DNA of 64,000 nt from Margaritifera margaritifera (lineage: Eukaryota; Mollusca; Bivalvia; Unionida; Margaritiferidae): positions 1,242,001 through 1,306,000 of the forward strand of contig JAQPZY010001596.1 in NCBI GenBank assembly GCA_029931535.1. The letters are read 5' to 3'. Shown here in pieces: positions 47,791 through 59,924 of this stretch (within the stretch, counting starts at the first letter, position 1; every line of letters starts with the position of its first letter). The position numbers were made by a program, and so were the translations under genes. The notes under the pieces are model-generated. The model saw nothing but the letters and a program-made list of their open reading frames with translations. It was not told the DNA's origin and did not search any database.

Positions 47791-49183
47791 AGTATACAGG
47801 TGTGTGACTATTGGTGTCATGATATTTTTACTCCAATATACATCATGGCTATAGGATGTGTCACATACCGTCCTCACGCATCCCAACTCAAAGGTAAAAG
47901 ACACATCCAGAGAAAGTGTAACTGTGACCTGCTACATAGTGCTTCCTGAAACTTATGAACTACATGATATATTTTAATGCACCTTTACCTAGATATACAT
48001 CTTGAATGGGCACTATAGTTCCACAGTCAAACCAAAGCTCCTCATACAAGTCATGGCTGATTAGTATTGTAGTTACCACGATAATGCCCCTCAATACAAG
48101 CCAAATATTATATGTACAGATGAACCAGTTTGCACAACTCGCCAATATCAAAAGACAGCCAGCTTATGTGACAGGCCTGTGATGAATAGGGAATGAAAAT
48201 GGGCTTTGTTTGCTTATTGCTAGGTACAGATGAACTGAAACTTCGCCTACATTTACCGACAAGTTTGAAGTTATTGAATACCCCTGACCCTAATGAAAAG
48301 GGATGTAATGAGTATCTCTCAAAGATGAACTTTTTTTATCAAAGAAAGCTTTAATTCACAGGCAAATAGATGAAGATATCGAACTATACCTGTCACACTA
48401 ACACAAATGGTGACTTTCATTTCTGCTGCAACAACACGACTGATTTTCCCACCATCCAGCAAACGAATTGCTTCGACACTTTCCACAAAGGATAAAAACC
48501 GCCTAGCTTTTGAATTTGACATATTGGCACCTTTGAGTTACATTGCGAGTGTGACTGGAGCATGATGATTACCAGCGAAAAAAGAAATATTATCACATGA
48601 TATATGCCATTCGCTCCAGTGGCCGCTTAAAAGAGTGAGAAACCATTAATTGGTTAGGAAAACACCTGACTGCTGACCGTGGAAAGGAGCCGACCGTTAT
48701 ATAAATGGCTTTTATATAGGAAATTTGCCTGGATAGAGGAGGGGGGATTAAAATGGCTGTTGTGACCATGTGACCACTATATAAAGGTGACCGCTTGTAC
48801 AAGTTTCAATGTAATTTAATTTTGCATCAGATAGGTATAGATTTAGTGCTATTGTATTCAAAGTGGTACCCAGAGTGTTGTCACCTTGTTGCCAGTAGAT
48901 TGCAGGATAGACCTTCTTTCCATTATGTTGCCAGAACAGATTGACAATTAAAGTACCAAGCCCAATCTATTGTCAGTGTCTTGTGTATATGTATATAAAA
49001 AGATTATGTAAGTAATTGACACATGGATCATAAAAGGGCCCTTATGAACTAGTTTATGGTATTTTCTGTATAAAGAGATATAAAGCACTGAACTCATATA
49101 TTTTGCTAAAACAAAAATTAAACAGAATTCAATAAATAAATAAGCGATATTTAATTATTCGTTTTATTGGTTATATTTTTCAG
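47791..49183. other. Putative intron of the NLR-like pseudogene
   Basis: No collinear coding sequence. It ends in TTATATTTTTCAG at 49183. A donor such as ACAG/GTGTGT near 47808 is possible but unproven. It holds a Tigger fragment (48330-48811). Confidence 0.45.
48330..48811 (-). mobile_element. Tigger/pogo-like transposon 5' fragment
   Basis: On the minus strand the element starts CATTGAAACTTGTACAAG, next to TA at 48812-48813, with a 5' UTR rich in GGTCACC and AGTGGTCACATGG text typical of pogo/Tigger ends. An ATG at 48522 opens MSNSKARRFLSF, VEAIRLLDGGK, SRVVAAEMKV, an N-terminal helix-turn-helix of the CENP-B/pogo type. The transposase stops after ~50 residues. No DDE catalytic domain or second end is present, so the copy is truncated. 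Confidence 0.6.
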
Positions 49184-50740
49184 ATCTGACCAATATACAA
49201 AAATTATTGATGAAGTCTTATCAGGATCTACAAACAGTTCAGATCAACCCAGTATTTGCAGATACGGTTGGAAGTATTGAGGAGGAAGATAACGAAGAAA
49301 TACAAGATATAAGACGTGAGGTACTTACAAAGAAGTTACCGATACATAGTTTTAGGCAGTTATTTCATAAAGGTAATATGAGAGTAAATCGCATTGTATT
49401 AAAAGCTGCAGCAGGTCTGGGTAAATCCACCTTTTGTAGAAAACTTTTACAAATCTGGTGCCTATTTCAAAATAGTAGGTTGAACAATTGCACAGAAATG
49501 ATTAAGCCATCATCACAAACATCATTAAATGAAATGGAAGATGGTGATGTGATGCTGATGTTTGACATCCTATTATACATCAATCTTGGAGCAATCACAA
49601 ATGAGAAAGATTTCGTAGATTTAATCTACACACAAATCCCAATCCTGAAATCAACACCAAAACCATAAAAAAATAACCTCCTAAATATGATGGAGGTTGG
49701 GGACAACAAAATCCTGCTTATCCTAGATGGGCTAGATGAGATGGACGTGTCTGCATCTTACATTGAACAAATACTGAAACGAACATTGTACCCTACCATG
49801 GCAGTCCTTGTATCTTCCTAAACCTGGAAAATTGGACAATTGCAGCTCACCCAGACTGTTCACATTGACTTACTGGTAGATGTACAAGGATTTAGCTATG
49901 AGAAGAGTATGCTTTTTGCTATGAAAATTTAGAACATTATGGAGAAAAATCCGCTATAGAACAATTTAGAAATGACGTGAATAATAGCAGTGTGATTGAA
50001 AATCTTGTCCATGTACCTCCTCTCGTGTTGTTTTTGGTTCATGTTTGGTATAAGAAGAAGTCCTTCCCGGATAGTGTTTTTCTTTTGTATCTGGATATGC
50101 TGGACGTAATGGTAGATAGGTACAAAGAACAAAAGAGATAATATAGGTACAGCTGATGTACCATTCAATTTGCAGGTAGAAGAGTCTCATTTACTGTTGA
50201 AAGAGTTTCCAAATCTAGAGGAACTATCAATCACTAACAGTTTGGGTGAAGAGTTCTTGTTAGTTCTATTTGATATTGCAAATCATTTCTTGTTTGGAGA
50301 AAAACAAGAAAACTCTCTTGTTTTTGAGGAAAAAGTTCTTCTCAAATTGCTTGGAAAAGATGGCAAATCCAAGTTGCAGGTAGCTTTAGATATTGATCTT
50401 CTATCCAAACAAAATTATACAGCTGCTGGAGAATTTACAAGAAAAGTTTGTCTCAGTTTTCCTCATAAGACTATTCAAGAATTGCTAGCTGCCATTTATT
50501 TATGTTGCTCAGAGAGTAAATTTTCTCAATTTCTCAACCAGTTGAAGACATATGATGACGTGCTGCAAAGTGAGATAACTATTGTGTTTATAGCGGGCGT
50601 TTCTTCACAAAAATGTGAGGCAATATTTGAAAACATAATTGAAGCCTGTGATGATCAGAATGTCTATGAAAACCTACACAAGACCCCCTTACTTTGGTGT
50701 TCTCTACCTACCTCTTATGCAAGTTGTACAGGAACTGTGT
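49184..50740 (+). pseudogene. NLR-like gene, part 2: NACHT ATPase module
   Basis: The exon opens after the 3' splice site at 49183 with SDLTNIQKLLMKSYQDL. The NACHT P-loop reads VLKAAAGLGKSTF (49405-49431), with the first Gly of GxxGxGKST replaced by Ala. Walker B reads ILLILDGLDEMD (49711-49743). In-frame stops interrupt at 49666 and 49818; the second falls where NACHT proteins usually have Arg before a Pro/Thr-Trp. After a frame change near 49925, ENLVHVPPLVLFLVHVWY and DMLDVMVDRYKEQK form the helical and winged-helix part. A stop at 50140 and then 50170-50742 give FLFGEKQENSLVFEE and FPHKTIQELLAAIYL, the usual pre-LRR segment. In family members NACHT binds nucleotide and drives oligomerisation in cytosolic sensing; this copy cannot be translated through. 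Confidence 0.82.
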
Positions 50741-52672
50741 AAGGGAGACTGGTGGAGACTGCACACACTTCAGACTAAAGCATATGCATGTTGGCAGTTT
50801 ACAGGAATTCAATACTATTTTTTCCAGTATTAAGAGCGTTACAGATCTTAGGTCTCTTATTCTGGAGAACATTAATTTTACATCATTCCGATGTAAAGCA
50901 CAGTTGGGCATTTCAAAATGTGATAATCTGAAATATTTGGCACTGAGAAATATTCAACTGGATCATGTTAATCTAAATCTGCCAGTATGTCCTGGACTGT
51001 TAGGAATTCGGCTTGTGGATATAGCTATGTCTAGTGAAAGTGCTGTGCAGCTGTCTAATAGTCTGTCACAGTGTACACAGCTACAGCAGCTGACACTGAA
51101 GAATGTAAACTGTGTTGATGGTAAACTAGATATATAAGGGGCTTCCGGTTTGCCTACATGCACTCTGTACAAAGGGAGTATGCCAAGTATCAGTCTGCCA
51201 CAGTATACACAGCTACAGCACCTGAGACTGGAGAAGGTTAACCTAGGTGAAGGTAACCTGGATATATCGAGAGCTTACCGTTTTTCTATACTCTCTCTGA
51301 CTAATGTCACCATGTCCAGTATCAGTTTATTACAGTGTGCACAGTTACATATGTTAGTACTGCTGAATGTTAACCTAGCTGATGGTATCCTGGACATATC
51401 AGGGGCTTCCTGCCTGTCTGAACTCAGTTTGCATAATGTTAATATGTCCAGTATCAGATTGTCACAGTGTACAAAGCTACAGACACTGCAACTAGAGAAT
51501 GTTATTACTCTGGGTGATAATAAACTGCATTTATCAGGAGCTTTCCCTCTGTCTAAACTCTGGCTTGATAATGTGACTCTAACCAGTATGAGTCTGTCAC
51601 AGTGTCCACAGGTACAGGAGCTAACAATGAAGAGTGTTAACCTTGGACCTATCAGGAGCTTCCTCTCTGTCTAAACTAAGGCTTCACAATGTGACCATGT
51701 GCATTATTGGTCTATCACAGTGTACACAGCTACATAAACTGCAACTAGAAAATGTTTATCTAGATAATGGTATCAGGGGCTTCCTGTCTGTCTAAACTCA
51801 GACTGAACAATGTGATGATATCTAGTATTAGTCTATCACTCTGTAAACAAGTACAAACACTGCAGCTAGACAATGTAAATCTAGTTGATGTTAAACTGGA
51901 CCTGTCAGGAACTTCCTGTCTGTCTAAGATCTGGCTTGATAATATGCCTATTTCCAGTATCAGTCTGTCAGAGTGTACGCAGCTACATAAGCTGAAAATT
52001 ATGAATGTTAATATTAGTAATGGTGAGCTGGACCTATCAGGGGCATTCTGTCTATATAAACTCAGGGTGAATAATGTAATTCTGTCCAACGAGGGTGCTG
52101 TGCTTCTATGTAACAGTCTTTCACAGTGTACCCAGCTGCAGAAGCTTAGACTGGAGAAAGTGAATCCAGGTAATTGTACACTGAGTCTATCAAAAGTGCC
52201 ATGTCTGTCTGAACTCTGCCTGGAAAATGTGGCTATTTCCAGTTTAAGACTGTTACAGTGTACACAGCTGCATCGGTTGATACTGGAGAATGTTAACCTA
52301 GGTGATGGTAAACTGGACATATCAAGAGCTTCATGTCTATCTGAACTCACTCTTTACAAGGTGACTCTGTCTAATGAGAGTTCTGCACAGTTGTGTAACA
52401 GTCTGTCACTTGATGACAGACAGTTGAAGTGGTTTAGCCTTGAGGATGTGGATCTAGGAGATGCCTTACTCGACATAAACAATCTACCGACAAAAATTGA
52501 CCTTGACATGCACAATGTTACAGTTTCTTACGAGTGTGCTGATCTGCTTCAGGCCTCACTATGTGTCAGAGGTATAGAAATAGTGTTCATAGACCTTACT
52601 TCACCTGAAAGAGGGAGATTTACATGTTTCTGTCATGCAAAAGCAGACTCGGATTTAAATTATGAATTGTGA
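50741..52672 (+). pseudogene. NLR-like gene, part 3: divergent leucine-rich repeats
   Basis: About eleven repeats of 44-47 residues, each two LRR halves: LSQCTQLQ.LxLENVNLGDGKLDIS followed by GASCLSELxLxNVTMSSIS. They occupy frames at 50694-51137, 51150-51674 and 51767-52672. Breaks are a TCA-to-TAA change at 51135 (DI-stop-GAS), and short deletions near 51642 and 51770 that remove the same part of the unit. The protein ends ERGRFTCFCHAKADSDLNYEL at 52672. An LRR array normally senses ligand or restrains NACHT. A polyadenylation signal is not obvious just downstream (AATAAA near 52705 is a candidate). Minus-strand frames here are shadows. Confidence 0.82.
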
Positions 52673-52976
52673 AATTAAAGTTTTATAGTCCTTTGGTAGT
52701 CTAAATAAACTAGAGTTTTCCTACCTTATTTGGCTTGTGCTTGTCACTTCCAATGATAAATTGGCTGGTATGTTCAAGATAAGGTCCTTTACAATGGTTT
52801 CATAACCTTGACTGTTTAAATGTTTTTAAATTATTCAAAATAGAAATGTTGGTCTACAGCTCAAAGTATTCAAACACGTTAGTGATCCAAATAAGGATGA
52901 TGATGATGATAAATTCCTGATGCATGGTGATAGTTATGGTGATGTTGAAGATGACAATTGTTACTACTACTAATAC

Positions 52977-53009
<33 letters not shown>

Positions 53010-53499
53010 GTGCTACAAGGTCTGTTTGCTTAAGTGGTGTTTATAAAGCATATTTATTTTATAGTGACACAGGTCTGGATCTCGCAATGCATATTTAAGT
53101 TAAAAACCAGAGTCTTTCCAATATGTAATAAATCATTAGTGTTGGTAAATAGCATATCAAACATCACCTCAACTGTTTTGACTGCATGTAATTACTTCAG
53201 AGTCCGTACATAATGTTGTACACATTCTTATGATTTATTTATTCAGGTAGATTTTAGATGGATAGATATGACCAGTGTACAAGACCTAGGAGTGGTATTA
53301 CATTATATATTTCCGACTTTACATATGTAAGTTAGATGTTGGCTATACCTTCATAGTTATTGCAATTTTCAATACAATACCATGATTTATGTTTTACAAA
53401 AAAGTTTGAATTTGTATATGTACATGCCTATGTAGAATTCACTGTTATATATGCAGCAGTCCTATCATGACATCCAGACATCCATGCAAAAGTTTCTTA
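52673..53499. other. Downstream DNA with microsatellites
   Basis: GAT repeat at 52896-52912, TTA repeat at 52978-53008. AATAAA at about 52705 could be the pseudogene's polyadenylation signal. No other gene recognised. Confidence 0.5.
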
Positions 53500-54360
53500 T
53501 CATATGCTCACCTAGCCATATGTCATCCGTCAACAATTGCTATTTGCAAGGTCTTCAATAGTACTGGACCAATTTCAACCAAACTTGGCAAAGAGTATCA
53601 TGGTATAAAGGTCTTTTGTGTATAAATGATGCTGATTTGTCATCGCATATGCCCGCTGTTCCCCAAAATAGCAAAACCTATAAACAGCGTCTTCTCAAAA
53701 ACTCTTTACATAATTTGACCAAATTTAGAACAAAATATTTTAACATGCAGGCTTTTTAAGTTTGTACAAATGATACTAATATGCCCTCAAACATGGACAC
53801 CATTAATAAAAACAGAAAACCCCTTAAACGACTTCTCAAAAGCTCCTGAACAGAATTTGACCAATATTTGACTGACACCATTCTGCCATATAAAGGTCTT
53901 TTAGTCTGGTCACTGGTACTAACAAGAGAAATACAACGCTAAATGACTTCTGTCCAAAACCGCTGAACATAATTTGACCAAATAAATCAAAGGCATCTTG
54001 GCAACCCTTCAAGTTTATAGAAATGATGCTCATCTGCCATCAAATTTGGCCACATGACTTAAAACAACTTATGAAACACTGCTGAACAAAATTGGATCAA
54101 ATTTTACAGGAAAAAAAACGGCATAAATGCATTATACGTTTATACATATGATGCTGATCTGTCTTCAAATATGCTGAAAGTAAATAAAGGAGAAAACCAA
54201 ACTTTAAACGACTTCTCCTAAACCGGTCAGCAGAAGTTGACCACATTTCACAGAAAGCATCCTTGCATAATACCTTTCAAAGACTATACAAATTATGTTG
54301 ATCCATCATACAATATAGCTGCCATTAATAAAAGGTCTCAATTCCTTTAAATGTCAGAAA
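53500..54360. repeat. Diverged ~105-150-bp tandem repeat, six units
   Basis: AATTTGACCAA or a variant at about 53577, 53712, 53857, 53962, 54085 and 54238. Units also share AACGACTTCTC, GCTGAACA and ATGATGCTGATCTG. Confidence 0.82.
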
Positions 54361-54969
54361 GTATCATTCCTACCCAGATATCTTACTCAGCTGCCATTTC
54401 ATTTGGCTCTTAGATAAATGTCAGCAAAGCGAATGATTTCAGGCAGACTTGAGCATCTTGTTTTTTTAAAGAAATCTCACACTTGTGGTTTCGAGCTACT
54501 TATTATTGTCTTAAACAATGTTTCTGTAATTAGTATTTTTATTCCTTCTCCCATAGCTATTATTATTATCATTATAATAATTATTATTATTATTATTATT
54601 ATTATTATCATTATTTCCTGTTGACATATGTGCCTTGAGTTTGAAACAGTGCTTTGTATTAAAGACATAGCTATATAAAATTTTACTAGCACAGAGCAAT
54701 GTCTCACATTGTAGGTGAAATCATGCCGAAATCAGGGTCCATGCCACTGATGTAACTATTCAATTGCACTATTTATCAGAACAAAGTGAAGTATCTGTAT
54801 TCTGTTCCAGACTGTAGGTGTAATATTTAAGACTGTAAAATGCAGATCAAACATTATTTACAGCACTATAAGAGAAAGTCTTATAACTTTGTTCATTTAT
54901 ATTTACTGTTGTTGTTCTTGTTGTTTTGTTTTCAATTTAGGTTATTGAACTGAATATCACATCACCCAA
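54361..54969. other. Intergenic DNA with ATT microsatellite
   Basis: ATT/ATC trinucleotide run at 54558-54613. No gene supported. Confidence 0.6.
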
Positions 54970-57900
54970 CAATGACAGTATGTCATCAGTGTGTAATAGT
55001 TTTTGTACATTTATGTTTCATTTGAATCTATTAGCTACAAGCAAATACTTTTGTAAATACTTAATAGTTTTAGCACCCCAATTTTACAGAATTTTGCATT
55101 TAATTTTTCTACAACATTTGTCATTTTATAAGTCAATGTTTGAGCAGTATCCATAATATTAGTCATAAACCTAAGACACTTTGGTTGTAGAGTATACATG
55201 TACATGAAGATCGGGGTTTATGACTTATATGTGACCTAAATGTAGACCTAGATGTGTAACCTCAATTTTCTTGTTTTGCACATGTACAGATCTTTGATGT
55301 AGGCAATTGCATATATTCATTAACATTCTGAGATCAATTACCAAACTTGTTTTACAATGAATTTGGAATTCATAGATGCAACTTTCTGTGAAATATTAAT
55401 TTAACTGTTGTGTATACTGTTTTTCTTCTAGCAATAACATTTGTCTTTATGCTTCAGAAAACTCCAGTTTGACATTTCTATGAAGGCATAAAGCTTTAAA
55501 TGAATTGTACCCTCTATAAATATTTTTTAAAATTATTATTATTATTATTATTATTATTACAAACACACGAATCTTTTGTTGTGGAGTATACAGGTTGGGG
55601 CTTATACTTTGTATGTAACCTGAATGCAAACCTTGAACTGAGTTATTTATTTTAATGTTTTACAGGTAAAGTCGTTAATATCCTGAGTTTAATTATAAAA
55701 CAAAACTCGTTTTACATGGATATTGGAATGTTGAACATCATTTGTATGATATATTTTTTGTTGTTTACATAATAATCATTTTCTTGCCTATGGAAAACAT
55801 AAACTAGTACACAGCATAGCAATTGTATTAGTGTGTTTGAATCAGAAAACATCAATTTTACTTTTCTAGGAAGGTATATAGTTTTAAACCAAGTTGTAGC
55901 AAACTGTGTTGTATCATATTTAGTGGCAGTGATTGTAGTAATAATAGTAAAATGTTTACTAGAAACCGTATTCACCTTGAAGACAAACACTTGTATCAAG
56001 AAATACTTAAGCATCTTTTCAATAACTTGAGCATACTTTTGTTTAGCTCATATACACTTTTCTGCTGAAGAGCAAACGTATGTCAAAACACTGCCATGAT
56101 TTATTCATTTTTGTAATTTTGACTTTGACAGATATTACGTCTTTTTAATTTTGGTTTATTAGTTTTAACGGTTCCAAAAAAAACAAGTATATTGATTGTA
56201 TTTCGTATATTTTTCATAACATTTTTCAGCATACATCAGAATCTTATGCATTTAATTTCTTGAATGGTTATTTTAATTTTGTATTTGAAAATGTATACAA
56301 ATGTATTTATAGCACCAATATTAAGTACAGTCAGTGTTATTTTTTTCAGCTTTGGTTGTCACATTTTGAAATATGTTTTTGTAATATTTTTTATTCACTT
56401 AGGTAATTTCCGATAGATGGTATACAGTGAAACCTTTGAATATAGTACAGTGCTCCCTTCTTTACAACATTCTTCATGGCAGCAATAAAGTGACCCATCT
56501 ATAAGTATGCAGCCATTGTATACTGAAGTGTTCCAATAAGGTTTTGCTATAACTGTGCATAAAACACATTATAATTTGTTCCGGTTAGCCAAAACTAAAT
56601 TCAGTGAGCAATGATAAAGCAAAATTTAACTAATTCAATGGCATCCAGGACCATACCCCGCGCTGTCAGATTGACAATGATATAATGAGAATCTTTACAG
56701 TCGGGGACAACTTTTGCACCTATACATGGGTTTAAAACTTTTTTTTTTTTTTTTGTACAGATGTTCAGTGTAAAAAAGTCACCTTAAGCCGGGAAAATAA
56801 ATTAATGTTTGGGTAGAAAATTACAGATTGGTGAAGGGCAATAAAATGGGAAGACAAGGACATGAAAATAGAATAAATGCATATTGATGAAAAAGTAGAA
56901 TAAATATATTTTAGTGGAAATGACACATTGATAAAAGGACAATAAATGGGAGGAGGATGAGTTGACAACTAAAGAAAAGGAAACTTTTACAAAGGAATTT
57001 TGTGAGAATAGTTAGTTTTTTGTGAAAAATAAGAGAAAAACAAACTGTACGTTGAAAAAGTATTAAAGGAATATTTCATTTTTTATGTTATCCTTCAGAT
57101 TATAAAATTATGTGTCAAAAATACACTATTTGGTCCGCCAGTACACTAACATTTTTATTTGATTACTCCTGGCTAAAACTTTTCCACTTGTGATCATACT
57201 GCAGCTACTGAATAGAATCTAAATAGAGTCTTCCCAAATATACATTTTATTATATACCCATCATTATACAACTCATGATAAAGGCTACTTTTCCCAAAGA
57301 CTGATCAGAAACCTTGCATCAGATGTGTTAAATGATACAGATTTAGATTCCCTCATATTAAGGATAATGTTGCCTAACAACGGTCCTGTGACAGTTACAC
57401 CATTGTTAGACACAATGTACATTGTGAGTAGATGGATGGAATTAAAGTAAAAGAACAACAATAATATAAATCTTATCTTTTTATTATGAAATAATTGTTT
57501 AAGGTATATAAGAAAGATCTGGATACTTGTGTCTTGTCTTGTTTGATAGCGGAAGGACATTGAATTACACTCGACCCTTTGGGTCAAGCAAGATTTGATC
57601 TCTTTCAGCCATCAAATGGGACACAATACAAGCTCCCAGATCAAGTTATTTTATTGATAACCTAAATGTGTCTAATGACGTTACTGATACAATATTTTGG
57701 TTTTTAGATATTTCGTATGTAATATCACATAGCAGCATTTCACAATAAATGAGCGTTATTGTTGAGAATTCCATGAAATACTTCTCAGAAATGTTAGCAG
57801 CTTGGGAACCAAAAAATCTGTATATTTTGTTATGTGCTAATACAATATGATTGTTTTCAGTTCACTGGACATTTTTAAAAGAAGGAATTTAAACTTTGGA

Positions 57901-58044
57901 TTGCCAAGACTTGCAATACAGAAATTTGACCCATTTCATAGTTTGATTTATCACATAATGTTCACCTTTATTGGCTTGATAATATCATATCATAAAAATC
58001 ATTTACGACACTGTGGTATAAAATTTAATACCTTCACATTGCAA

Positions 58045-58273
58045 CGGTGGTGGCGTGAGGGTGGGTGGGTCAGGGAGGGGTCAATTGCCCCCGTGCACCG
58101 GGTGAGGAGGGGGGCGCTGTCGGTAGCTTTTTCTTTGCAGCTGAAACCGGGGCTTAGATGGAGGAGGTGGGTTGGAAGTTTGCAACTGACATACAAACTG
58201 TTCTCTGTGGCAAAGTAGGGACGCCACTAATGAACATTGCCCCCAGGCGCCTCGAACCTTCACGCCGCCACTG
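58045..58273. mobile_element. hAT-like MITE with perfect 8-bp TSD
   Basis: A 229-bp, G+C-rich element. The left end CGGTGGTGGCGTGAGGG and the right end inverted CAGTGGCGGCGTGAAGG form a terminal inverted repeat. CATTGCAA flanks both sides exactly (58037-58044 and 58274-58281). Removing the element and one CATTGCAA restores the sequence seen at the matching place in A1 (about 10797-10825), an empty site. Open frames across it are artefacts of composition. Confidence 0.88.
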
Positions 58274-58344
58274 CATTGCAATGTCATTAAGTTATGCAAA
58301 GTTATGAATATTATATGATGAGTAAAACATAATCTTAAACATGT

Positions 58345-59235
58345 TGTTACGGAATTATGTATTATTTCGTTTTTAAATAATTGTATAGGTTTATGATCTC
58401 TGCATAATAGTCTAACAGCTGTCATCTTGCAGAAAGTACATATATGGTATTTCAATGTGACTCAGTACATTAGGTCATGGGAAGAATTGTTGCTTGTAAC
58501 ATTAGTATATCACGTGATTTAGCGTGAGGAATGAACTTCTGACCTAGATTCTATGATTCTTCAGAGTCAATACGTTATTGACTGTTAATAATGTTAGTGT
58601 AAAAGCACTTTGGCGATGTCACGCATAACCTAGTTTCTGATTGGTTCAAAGAGGGTTGTAATATTTCGAAATACCCCATTGTTTATCAAAGACGTAATGG
58701 GTTTTATTTTGATTCTGCGTAGTAAGAGACTATATTATAGGATTAATAGCAGCATTTTAGCATTCTTCATAGCTACACTGGATTGAGAGGTCATAAACGA
58801 ATTTGGTTAATTTTGTATGTGGGATATTCTACTTGTGTGATATATCAGTATACAGTACATTCTGGATTAGTACTGTTTCTTAAACTTTAATAATCATACA
58901 GCTCCGTGGAATTATCGGAAACATTTCTAGAACTTGTGTTATTCCATATTCACAAAGACTATATGGAATTTATAAAACTCGGATATACTTGATTCTTATT
59001 AACACATTAGTACAGCAAAGGTTTCATTCAGAACATTTGGATTAACTTCCAGATCAGTGAACTTTTGAACAATTTAGGACTTTTAAGGATATTCTATACT
59101 GTAAGTTATTTTAATTCTTTCACTTTAATTGTTTGTTGAAATATTTTAATATTTTAGGAAATTAAATATTTGTACTTTAAATCTTGAAAGCTTGTTTGAG
59201 TCTTTTCTTTTGTTACATTACCCCAAGTCGTAACA
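58345..59235 (+). mobile_element. Probable solo LTR
   Basis: Starts TGTTACGGA and ends GTCGTAACA, an imperfect 9-bp terminal inverted repeat like that of the gypsy LTR at 14920-15541. An internal 'CATTCAGAACATTTGGATTA' phrase and an ACTGTAAGTTA near 59097 resemble the R/U5 part of the other LTR copies. A1 lacks this 0.9 kb at the matching position. The flanking 5-mers do not match, so the insertion history or exact ends are unsure. Confidence 0.6.
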
Positions 59236-59249
59236 ATTTATAACATCCT

Positions 59250-59560
59250 CTTTATACAGTTTGCAATCAGATTAGACACTGTCTCTACACACTCTAAAAT
59301 CCGCTACATACAATATGCAATCAAATTCTACAATGCCTATACACATTGTAAGATCCTTATATACAATTTACAATCAGTTTAGACTCCGCCTACACATATT
59401 GTAAATTGTATATAAATGATTTTATAATCAAATTAGACTCTATCTATAAACATTGTAAATTGTGTATAGAGAATCATATAATAAAATTCCACTCTACCTA
59501 TCTATACACAATTTAAGACCCATTATATACAATTTCCAATCAAATTGGACTCTATCTATG
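59250..59560. repeat. ~62-bp minisatellite in A2
   Basis: About five units with TACACATTGTAA, ATATACAATTT and CAATCAAATT. It sits where A1 has its 59-bp minisatellites. Confidence 0.75.
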
Positions 59561-59924
59561 CATGTTTTATTAAAGCTTCTAAATGTATGAATACAATAAA
59601 TTCTTGTTCTTTGCTGACATTTCGGCAGTCACTATCAAGGCATAGATCAAGGGTTGTGACTTGCCATGTTCAAATTATATTATTATTTTTTGGCAGAATA
59701 TTTCTTCTTCATGTTCATTTTGAAAAACGTAACTGATAATATTACGAAGGACATAGCCTTACACTTCCATGGTGAATTTTATGTAAAGTGCAAACATGTC
59801 TGATTATAATGTTTCATTTGAGTAATTTCCTCTTTTTGTTCTACGCCTTTTATCGAAAAGTGGGGAAAAAATTAGAATCTGCATTTCCGTTCGTCACACT
59901 TTCATTTCCACTCTTTAACTTTAA

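Noticed and set aside
48560..48811. Independent MITE next to the Tigger start
   Set aside because: Better explained as the 5' UTR and terminal repeat of the Tigger fragment, which continue directly into its ATG.
51760..52350. 196-codon minus-strand open frame
   Set aside because: It is the shadow of the LRR array; the plus strand has the LRR pattern and the gene's end.
58081..58455. 124-codon minus-strand open frame
   Set aside because: It spans a hAT-like MITE and the start of a solo LTR, so it is not a gene.
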